DNA from: CAYZYO01 sp964482585
GTDB taxonomy: Bacteria > Bacillota > Syntrophomonadia > Syntrophomonadales > Syntrophomonadaceae
NCBI GenBank assembly: GCA_964482585.1
Contig: CAYZYO010000032.1
Location: 1 to 20,941, forward strand
Direction: 5' to 3'
Length of the DNA: 20,941 nt
Positions 14,760-20,941 of this stretch are shown here, piece after piece (within the stretch, counting starts at the first letter, position 1; each line of letters opens with the position of its first letter). Made by a program: the position numbers and the translations under genes. The notes under the pieces were generated by a model that saw only the letters and a list, made by a program, of their open reading frames with translations, was not told the origin of the DNA and did no database searches.

Positions 14760-15782
14760 TCAGGAGGATTTGTTAATATCTATTTCCTTTTCAATGAATT
14801 TTTTCATTAATGTATCACTAAATAACAAAGATAGAACTGCCTCTGCACCCTGGTTTAAATTCAGGCCTTTTGGAGTAAGACCATCATAGCATCCACCAGT
14901 CTGGTTATCATAAAGAGAAATTCCATGGATATTAAGACCGTGATACCACTTATAGGCTTTAACAGCAAGTTCTAAATATTCTATTTCCCCAATTATTTCA
15001 TAGGCATCCAAACATGAGTATATAATAGAAGCGGCATCCACTGGCTGTTGATCAAATAATGGTATAGTATTATTCCGGGTGTGCCATCCCCGGTTTCCGA
15101 TAATATTTAGATATCCATCCCTGAATAGAATTTGGCATAAAAAATTTAAGGATTCATGGGCTATTTTTAAAGACTTTTTATCACCTGTGATTGTATAGAC
15201 ATTGTATAGTGATTGAGGTAATACTCCATTGCAATAGGTTATAGTTTCTTCAAACCATAACCAATTTTTTTGATGATTTAATTGATAAAAGCTTATTAAA
15301 CGCTCACTTAAAGTCGAAATTAGAGTTTCAAAATTATTATTTTTAAAATCTTCTGGTTTGGCCTTGCACAAAGCAAGCAGGGCATAAGCAATTCCCCTGG
15401 GAGATCTGAAGTTTTTCACGGGCAAAACATTTTTAAGCAGCATTTGTTTACCCAGTTTGCTTATATTATTATAAGGGCTAACTACAGCCAGACTGCAGGC
15501 CAACAATGCCCGTCCAAAACTATCCTCAGAATCAAAGTGAGGATAGTATTTGTTGTCAAACAGGAAATTTGACCATGTCCCGTCTTTTTGTTGAGCATTA
15601 TTAAGATAGGATGCATATTTAAGAGCATGGTTATAGCCATTTTCCATGGAAAGGGATATAATGAGAGCCCGGGCATTATCATCTAGAGTGTATCCACTTG
15701 TAGGATCAGGCGTAGATAACCTGGAAAACTGCAGCATACCAATTTCATCAGTCATTTGTAGGAAATGTTTATAGTCCAACAT
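14760..15782 (-). CDS. six-hairpin glycosidase-like (alpha/alpha toroid) protein
   Basis: A 340-residue protein made of repeated helix pairs typical of six-hairpin glycosidase-like toroids. Landmarks: TLDDNARAL (32-40), DGTWSNF (67-73), HFDSEDSFGRAL (82-93), SPRGIAYALLAL (127-138), WLWFEETITYCNG (174-186), DQQPVDAASI (244-253) and a closing GLNLNQGAEAVLSLL (306-320). Conserved acidic and aromatic residues suggest a sugar-binding or hydrolytic pocket (candidates Asp34, Asp35, Asp84, Glu86, Asp87, Glu178, Glu179), but a catalytic pair cannot be assigned. No signal peptide is seen. The ATG start at 15782 lies inside the end of the GT4 gene (14-base overlap) with AGGAGG upstream, so translation is probably coupled. 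It is the last gene of the GDP-mannose operon and probably trims or binds the glycan made there. Substrate unknown. Confidence 0.7.
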   Translation of the reverse strand: MLDYKHFLQMTDEIGMLQFSRLSTPDPTSGYTLDDNARALIISLSMENGYNHALKYASYLNNAQQKDGTWSNFLFDNKYYPHFDSEDSFGRALLACSLAVVSPYNNISKLGKQMLLKNVLPVKNFRSPRGIAYALLALCKAKPEDFKNNNFETLISTLSERLISFYQLNHQKNWLWFEETITYCNGVLPQSLYNVYTITGDKKSLKIAHESLNFLCQILFRDGYLNIIGNRGWHTRNNTIPLFDQQPVDAASIIYSCLDAYEIIGEIEYLELAVKAYKWYHGLNIHGISLYDNQTGGCYDGLTPKGLNLNQGAEAVLSLLFSDTLMKKFIEKEIDINKSS

Positions 15783-16932
15783 TAAATTGTTTTTCCTCCT
15801 GTAAAGTCAAAATGTTGTAAAGTAATTCAGTATAGGTCTTACCAATACTAGGCCAATTCCAATCTTTCCCCAGTTCATAGGCTTTTTCCATTAAACTGGA
15901 TTTAAGCTCAGGTTCTGATAAAACTCTTCTAATTAATTTAGCTAATTCGTGAGGATCAGCTTCCTCTGCAATTAGGCCTCGTCCATTGGCTAAGACTTCA
16001 ACTGCATAGGCATATGCGGTGGAAACAATAGCCCTACCGCATCCTAAAGCAAAAGCTAGAGTTCCGCTTACCGCTTGATCTTTATTAGGATAAGGACTCA
16101 AGTATATATCGGTAAGGTAAAGATATTCGCCAAGTTCTTCATCAGTTAAAAACCGGTTAATAAAGTGCACATTATCTTCAATATGAAGAACCCGCACCAG
16201 GTTTTCCAGCATATTACGATACTTTTCTCCCTCATATTTTTGTAACATAGGATGAGTCTGGCCTAAAATAAAATAATGAGTATGAGGAAAATCTTTAATA
16301 ATATTAGCCATAGCTTTGATTCCCAGTTCAAGTCCTTTCCCGGGGCCTATTAGGCCAAAAGTACTGATAATAGTCTTGCCTGTCAGTTTATATTTAGATT
16401 TCAGATCTTTTTGTGATTGTTTTTTAAAATCCGGAACTCCATGGTTTATTACATGTATATACTCCGGCAAAACTCCATATAGTTCATTTAAAAGCCGTGA
16501 TGAACGCTCAGTCATACATACTATTGCTGATGCATTCGAACATAATTTATTAAGAACCGATTTTTGGTTTCTTATTGGTTGCGGTAATACAGTATGGGTT
16601 ACAATAATATATGGTTTGTTAAGCATATCAATAAAATCCAGTATAAATTCACCATCTTGTCCGCCATATATGCCGTATTCATGCTGAATAATTACTATGT
16701 CAATATCTGGAGAATGATTAATAAGGTGGGCGGCCTTAATATAATCACGTCTTTTATGCTGCCTTATTTTAAAAACTACTTCGCTGCCATAGCGATATTT
16801 AAAATCACTATCAAATACTGCCATAATTTCAACATTATTGTTTTGTAACAAAAGACTTTTATATAGATCCATAGAAAATGTAGCAATACCACATTGTTTA
16901 GGTGGATAAGTTCCGAGGTTAACTATATTCAA
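15769..16932 (-). CDS. GT4-family glycosyltransferase, probably using GDP-mannose
   Basis: A 387-residue GT-B fold glycosyltransferase of family GT4. The N-terminal acceptor domain starts NIVNLGTYPPKQCGIATFS with the usual glycine-rich turn. The donor domain contains FGLIGPGKGLELGIKAM (about 192-208) and the late SGTLAFALGCGRAIVST to AVEVL stretch, corresponding to the nucleotide-sugar EX7E-type region. The frame is open from GTG at 16941, but that codon overlaps the AAGGAG ribosome site itself. The TTG at 16932, seven bases after AAGGAG, is the better start, giving a protein beginning MNIVNLG. It is 12 bases after the manB stop and overlaps the next gene by 14 bases. With manB and manC upstream, mannose transfer from GDP-mannose is inferred. 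GT4 enzymes are retaining, so the product would be an alpha-mannoside. Acceptor unknown. Confidence 0.87.
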   Translation of the reverse strand: MNIVNLGTYPPKQCGIATFSMDLYKSLLLQNNNVEIMAVFDSDFKYRYGSEVVFKIRQHKRRDYIKAAHLINHSPDIDIVIIQHEYGIYGGQDGEFILDFIDMLNKPYIIVTHTVLPQPIRNQKSVLNKLCSNASAIVCMTERSSRLLNELYGVLPEYIHVINHGVPDFKKQSQKDLKSKYKLTGKTIISTFGLIGPGKGLELGIKAMANIIKDFPHTHYFILGQTHPMLQKYEGEKYRNMLENLVRVLHIEDNVHFINRFLTDEELGEYLYLTDIYLSPYPNKDQAVSGTLAFALGCGRAIVSTAYAYAVEVLANGRGLIAEEADPHELAKLIRRVLSEPELKSSLMEKAYELGKDWNWPSIGKTYTELLYNILTLQEEKQFNVGL

Positions 16933-16944
16933 ATCTATCACTCC

Positions 16945-18330
16945 TTAAGTTAATGATATATATTTTTGCGAATAATTATTTTTCACCCCTAATTCTTCTA
17001 AATAAGAGAATAACTCAGTGGTTATATTGTCGAGTATTTCTTCGGTGCTGCCCTCACAGCGAACTATTATTTCTGGGCCGGTATTAGAAGCACGAACCAG
17101 TCCCCACCCTCCCGGGAATAATATCCGTGCTCCATCAACATCAATTATTTCATACCTGTCTATAAAGTGTTCAAATACCTGATCAACTATGATAAATTTT
17201 TCTTTATCAGAACTTTTTAAACGAATTTCTGGTGTTGAATAATATTTGGAAACATCTACCAGCATTTCATCTATTGTTTTATTATTATTGGATAATAGAG
17301 CAATAAGCCTGGCTCCTGCATAAATGGCATCATCAAATCCGTAGTATTCATCAGCGAAAAACAGATGCCCGGACATTTCGCCGGTAAAAATCGTGCCCAA
17401 TTCTTTCATTTTAGCCTTAATTAAAGAATGTCCGGTTTTATACATAATTGGTTCGCCTCCCAGGCGTTCAATTTCATCAATAAGGCTCTGGGAACACTTG
17501 ACTTCTACTATACATTTTGATTGGGGATGACGCGGTAGAATATCTCTTAAAAAGAGTATCATCAGCATATCTCCCCATATCATGTTCCCCTGACCATCTA
17601 CTACCCCTAGACGGTCACCATCACCGTCAATTCCAATACCAATATCAGCATTATTCTCCTGCACTGCAGCAATTAAATCTTTCATATTCTCTGGATCTAC
17701 CGGATCAGGATGATGATTAGGGAAGGTGGGATCAGAGTCACAATATAGTTCAATTACTTCACAACCAATACGGCGGAAAACTTCAGGTGCAAAAAAGGAA
17801 GCGGTTCCATTACCGCAGTCAACTACAATCTTAGGAATATATGGACCAAGTTTTATTTTATTCTTTATCATATTCAGGTATTCTTCAGTAATATCGTAAT
17901 TTTGGACTGCTCCGGAGAAGCCTGAAATAAAGTCTTTTTTTTCAAAAAGTTCGCGGATATCTTGAATTTCCTTACCGTAAATAGTTGAATCCCCGAGAAG
18001 AAGCTTGCAGCCGTTATACTCAGATGGATTATGACTGGCAGTAATCATGATACCAGCTTTAATATCTAGATGTTTGCTGGCAAAATAAAACATAGGAGTA
18101 ATTACTAATCCAATATCAACTACTTCACAACCTGAATCAATCAGGGCACTTACAGCTATTTCGCTCATACGCGGTGAGGAAAGACGATTGTCTCTTCCTA
18201 CTAATACTTTAGTATATCCCGATTCAGCAGCATATGCTGCAAAAGCCCGGGCAATATTGTACATAGTTTCTTTATTAATTTCCTGGTCAACAATACCCCT
18301 TATATCATATTGCCGGAAAATGTTCTTCAT
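16945..18330 (-). CDS. manB: phosphomannomutase/phosphoglucomutase
   Basis: A 461-residue alpha-D-phosphohexomutase that interconverts mannose-6-phosphate and mannose-1-phosphate (and often glucose phosphates). The four-domain signature is complete: the active-site phosphoserine Ser99 in TASHNP (97-102), the metal loop DGDGDR (235-240), the sugar-recognition loop GEMSGH (317-322), and a C-terminal phosphate loop RCEGSTEE. The N-terminal FRQYDIRGI is typical of bacterial PMM/PGM enzymes of the ManB/AlgC group, as is the length. The start is ATG at 18330 with AAGGGGGA upstream, 34 bases after the manC stop. Cytoplasmic. Together with ManC it supplies GDP-mannose to the glycosyltransferase downstream, and it could return mannose-1-phosphate released by the GH130 domain to mannose-6-phosphate. 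PMM against PGM preference cannot be decided from sequence; the neighbouring manC favours mannose. Confidence 0.92.
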   Translation of the reverse strand: MKNIFRQYDIRGIVDQEINKETMYNIARAFAAYAAESGYTKVLVGRDNRLSSPRMSEIAVSALIDSGCEVVDIGLVITPMFYFASKHLDIKAGIMITASHNPSEYNGCKLLLGDSTIYGKEIQDIRELFEKKDFISGFSGAVQNYDITEEYLNMIKNKIKLGPYIPKIVVDCGNGTASFFAPEVFRRIGCEVIELYCDSDPTFPNHHPDPVDPENMKDLIAAVQENNADIGIGIDGDGDRLGVVDGQGNMIWGDMLMILFLRDILPRHPQSKCIVEVKCSQSLIDEIERLGGEPIMYKTGHSLIKAKMKELGTIFTGEMSGHLFFADEYYGFDDAIYAGARLIALLSNNNKTIDEMLVDVSKYYSTPEIRLKSSDKEKFIIVDQVFEHFIDRYEIIDVDGARILFPGGWGLVRASNTGPEIIVRCEGSTEEILDNITTELFSYLEELGVKNNYSQKYISLT

Positions 18331-18364
18331 GTATTTTCCCCCTTAGACAAAAATATTTAGGTTT

Positions 18365-19411
18365 CTATAATAAATCATGACGTTTATTATTATTTAAATG
18401 ATCAACTATATTACGAACATCTTGTGCTTTATTACGGTTAGCAACTAAAATAATATCGTCAGTTTCTACCAGTAACACGTCCTGCAGGCCAAAGAGCACA
18501 ACCGTTTTTTCTGATTGTTTTACTATACAATTGGTGCTTTCCATCACTATTATGTCATCACCAGTGCATATATTGTTTTTGGTATCTTTTTTATGCAAAT
18601 CAGCCAGGGCATTCCAGCTTCCAAGATCACACCAACCAAAATTACCCGGCACAACAGCCATTCGCTTTGATTTTTCTGCTATTGCATAATCCAGACTTAT
18701 ATTAGGAAGGTCAGAATAAGAATTAATATAACTATCATAACCCTGAACTACTTTTTCATATATCAGCGGCAAATGATTTTTAAATTCATCGACTAGAGTC
18801 TGGACCTTTCCCATATAAATACCTGCATTCCACATATGTTGTCCGGTTGTCAAATATTTTTCAGCTGTCTGCAGATCTGGTTTTTCACAAAACGAATTAA
18901 CCTGATAAATTCCAGGCATTTCTCCAATTTCCCATTTTGTTCTTTCAATATAACCGAAACCGGTTTCTGGACGGGTCGGGTTTATGCCAATGGTAACCAA
19001 ATGGTCTTTTTCAGCAGTATTGATAGCATTAGTTATACTATCTATAAATGCTTTATTATCCAAAACGTGATGATCCGCTGGGAAAAATCCTAAAATAGCA
19101 TCTTTATTATCTTTATATAATTTTGAAAGAATAAGTCCTGCTGCCGGAGCAGTATTTCTACCTATAGGTTCGCTTAAGATTTCAATAAGATCAGCATCGG
19201 ATCTTTGATTTATAATCTGTTGAATATTACGAACCAGAGCATCACTGGTGATAATGATAATACGGTCAGATCCGGCTGCAATTAAACGATCAATGGTATG
19301 GTCTAACATTGATTTATTGCCTACAAATTTGCAGACTTGTTTTGGGCGTCTTTCGCGGCTTTCTGGCCATAAGCGCAAACCCTTCCCACCAGCTAGGACG
19401 ACTGAAATCAT
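18365..19411 (-). CDS. manC: mannose-1-phosphate guanylyltransferase
   Basis: A 348-residue enzyme making GDP-mannose from mannose-1-phosphate and GTP. It has the nucleotidyltransferase signature LAGGKGLRLWPESR (6-19) and PKQ (23-25), then EPIGRNTAPA (81-90), FPADH (110-114), the sugar-binding NPTRPETGFGYIE (144-156), EKP (176-178), WNAGIY (194-199) and NFGWCDLGSW. It is the short, single-function form: no phosphomannose isomerase domain follows. The frame is open from an upstream ATG at 19426, but that codon precedes the GGAGG motif that serves the ATG at 19411; the latter starts MISVVLAGG, normal for the family, and is preferred. It is the first gene of the four-gene minus-strand operon. 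No manA lies in the window, so fructose-6-phosphate entry must come from elsewhere. Confidence 0.93.
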   Translation of the reverse strand: MISVVLAGGKGLRLWPESRERRPKQVCKFVGNKSMLDHTIDRLIAAGSDRIIIITSDALVRNIQQIINQRSDADLIEILSEPIGRNTAPAAGLILSKLYKDNKDAILGFFPADHHVLDNKAFIDSITNAINTAEKDHLVTIGINPTRPETGFGYIERTKWEIGEMPGIYQVNSFCEKPDLQTAEKYLTTGQHMWNAGIYMGKVQTLVDEFKNHLPLIYEKVVQGYDSYINSYSDLPNISLDYAIAEKSKRMAVVPGNFGWCDLGSWNALADLHKKDTKNNICTGDDIIVMESTNCIVKQSEKTVVLFGLQDVLLVETDDIILVANRNKAQDVRNIVDHLNNNKRHDLL

Positions 19412-20001
19412 AATTTGTACCTCCATTTAAGCTGACAATTTATTTTATGTTTTAACCACTATAGATTATTCTTGAATATTTATCTCCAGTAATTTTCAAT
19501 AGAATAAATACACTCTTCTTAGTATGACCGCTTATAAAGAATTCTATAAGTAAGCAAAAAGCTATGTCGCTCCAAGCTGTTGAAAAGCTGGATAAACAGG
19601 GAATTATGCATTCATTCTTCTCATAAATATTTACCATATTTAAACATTAATGTAAAGAGTATACATTGATTTAAATACAAATAGTATAAATAAAAAGTTT
19701 TTTTATCGTATATTTTTGTTAAAGGGAAAAGTATTTTAAGTAAGCATTTTGATTGGAATATTCGCTATATAGTTAACATTAACAATGAAACTAACCTTCA
19801 TGCCCAGAGGACACAACCACTTATGAAAACAAAGAGGTGATTAATTAACAACAGATGAACCCAGATTCACGCAGATTTTGAGTTTTTACTTTGATAGGTG
19901 CCTGGAACAATTATAATATTTTACCTTAAACTTCAGTTAATCCTAATTCTTATACTGTACCGTATCTTATACCGTAGAGGAGAAAAATATGATATTTTAA
20001 T
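19412..20001. other. gene-free region between manC and the rRNA methyltransferase
   Basis: These 590 bases must contain the manC operon promoter on the minus strand, but no pair of hexamers at proper spacing stands out. 19640-19800 is very AT-rich. 19800-19980 is a repeat copy. I see no gene; the short open frames lack ribosome sites and family resemblance. Confidence 0.55.
19800..19980 (+). repeat. second copy of the ~190-bp intergenic repeat
   Basis: Same orientation as 10662-10856 and clearly similar from ATGCCCAGAGGACACAACC to ACCGTAGAGG, with several small indels. The copy stops inside the palindrome arm, after ACCGTAGAGG, and the second arm and right-hand module are absent. It ends 21 bases before the stop codon of the methyltransferase gene. 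Confidence 0.8.
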
Positions 20002-20941
20002 TTAATCTTTTTTTGCAAAAACACCTTTTAGAGTATCCGGTTTAGGTCCGTAGAACTGATAATAATAACACTGTATTCGCCCATTATATAATTTGCGTTT
20101 TTTATCTGCTTTTCGTTTAATGATTTTTTCTAATTGAAGATATGAAGTAAGTATATATAAAGACCAGGTGTTTAAGCGAGCAAAGCTGGTTTTTGTTTGC
20201 TGGTAAAGGTCCTCTATTGCTGGTTTTTCTGATAGACGTTCACCATATGGGGGATTAGTTATTAAATAGCCATATTCGTATTTGGTATTTAGTTTACTGA
20301 CTTCCTGCTGTTTAAATGATATTGTATTTTTTATACCAGCTAAACCAGCATGATATTCTGAAAGTTCAACTGCTGATTTTTTAATATCATAACCGGTAAT
20401 ACCAAGCAATTGAACCCTATCGATTAAATCAAGGGCTTCTTCTCGTGCTTCATTCCAGGTTTGTTTATTAAGGATAGGCCATTTTTCAGCTGCAAAGTTA
20501 CGGTATATTCCCGGAGCAATATTTTTACCAATTAAGGCGGCTTCAATAGGGATGGTACCTGAACCACAAAAAGGGTCGATAAGAGCACGATCAGGTTTCC
20601 AGCGGCTAATGTTAACCATAGCAGCTGCTAAAGTCTCTTTAAGTGGGGCTGCAGATGATCCTTTTCGATAGCCTCTTTTGTGCAGACCTTGTCCACTGGT
20701 ATCAATGGTAAGTGTAGCTATATCAGAAAGAAGACCGACTTGGACTTTATAGCGAGGGCCGGTTTCCGCAAACCATTTTTGATGGTATTTTTCTTTCATC
20801 TTTTCTACAATAGCCTTTTTTACAATAGCCTGACAATCGGAAACACTGAAAAGGCGAGATTTTATAGATTTTCCTACCACCGGGAATTCAGCATCCCTGG
20901 TTAGCCAATAATACCATGGCAGGGCTTTAGTTTTTTCAAAA
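20002..20941 (-). CDS. rlmL: RlmL/YpsC-type 23S rRNA (guanine-N2)-methyltransferase, partial
   Basis: The frame is open through the right edge of the window. The first visible residues (FEKTKALPWYYWLTRDAEF, then PVVGKSIKS) match the THUMP-domain end of YpsC-like enzymes, so the internal GTG at 20880 is not the start and roughly 90 N-terminal residues lie outside. 312 residues are visible. They contain the end of the THUMP domain, the link GLHKRGYR, the SAM-binding DPFCGSGTIPIEAAL and the catalytic TNPPYGERL, then a C-terminal KRKLYNG and YYQFYG. The expected reaction is N2-methylation of a guanine in 23S rRNA (G2445 in E. coli RlmL), using S-adenosylmethionine in the cytoplasm. The single-domain Firmicute type lacks the RlmK half of the E. 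coli protein. The stop is 21 bases from a repeat copy. Exact target position is inferred from homology. Confidence 0.92.
   Translation of the reverse strand, partial: FEKTKALPWYYWLTRDAEFPVVGKSIKSRLFSVSDCQAIVKKAIVEKMKEKYHQKWFAETGPRYKVQVGLLSDIATLTIDTSGQGLHKRGYRKGSSAAPLKETLAAAMVNISRWKPDRALIDPFCGSGTIPIEAALIGKNIAPGIYRNFAAEKWPILNKQTWNEAREEALDLIDRVQLLGITGYDIKKSAVELSEYHAGLAGIKNTISFKQQEVSKLNTKYEYGYLITNPPYGERLSEKPAIEDLYQQTKTSFARLNTWSLYILTSYLQLEKIIKRKADKKRKLYNGRIQCYYYQFYGPKPDTLKGVFAKKD

Noticed and set aside
20002..20880. A complete 292-residue methyltransferase starting at GTG 20880
   Set aside because: The frame continues open to the right edge with residues matching the end of the THUMP domain, so the gene is truncated by the window.

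Overview
The window looks like a chromosomal segment of a low-GC, Gram-positive-type anaerobe (Clostridia or a related Firmicute). The basis is AT-rich intergenic DNA, strong AGGAGG-type ribosome binding sites, frequent TTG and GTG starts, U-tailed hairpin terminators, an oligoendopeptidase F and a YpsC-type 23S rRNA methyltransferase. No rRNA, tRNA, CRISPR array, insertion sequence or phage gene was found. The organism assignment is inference; nothing identifies a genus.

Layout. The left half is on the + strand: a membrane-anchored NERD-domain protein with its own promoter and terminator (368-1125); an NfeD membrane serine protease plus stomatin-like slipin operon (1223-3384) closed by a 23-bp hairpin; and a two-gene nitrogenase-superfamily operon (3547-7015). 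A convergent LysR regulator (7232-8161, -) follows, then a repeat-rich gap and oligoendopeptidase F (8851-10644, +), then a second repeat-rich gap. The right part is a carbohydrate block. A 1174-residue protein (+) combines a GT-A glycosyltransferase domain with a C-terminal GH130 mannoside-phosphorylase-type domain. It converges through a shared hairpin on a four-gene minus-strand operon in the order manC, manB, GT4 glycosyltransferase, six-hairpin glycosidase-like protein. The right edge holds a truncated RlmL-type rRNA methyltransferase.

Most notable system: the operon 3547-7015. One polypeptide joins a complete NifH-like ATPase (P-loop and both 4Fe-4S cysteines) to a NifD-like component-1 subunit with all three cluster-binding cysteines. 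The next gene, overlapping by 32 bases, encodes a NifK-like partner retaining only one such cysteine. This 3+1 pattern predicts a single bridging 4Fe-4S cluster, as in dark-operative protochlorophyllide reductase, not a P-cluster. The FeMo-cofactor cysteine is absent and no cofactor-assembly genes are present. I therefore read it as a nitrogenase-like reductase of unknown substrate.

Second system: manB and manC would make GDP-mannose, the GT4 enzyme and the GT-A domain are candidate users of it, and the GH130 domain could release mannose-1-phosphate. Together they suggest a mannoside synthesis and turnover pathway, possibly for storage or as a protective solute.

The gene-free gaps share pieces of a mosaic intergenic repeat family. 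The pieces are joined at a palindrome with the core ACCGTAGAGGCGACT.
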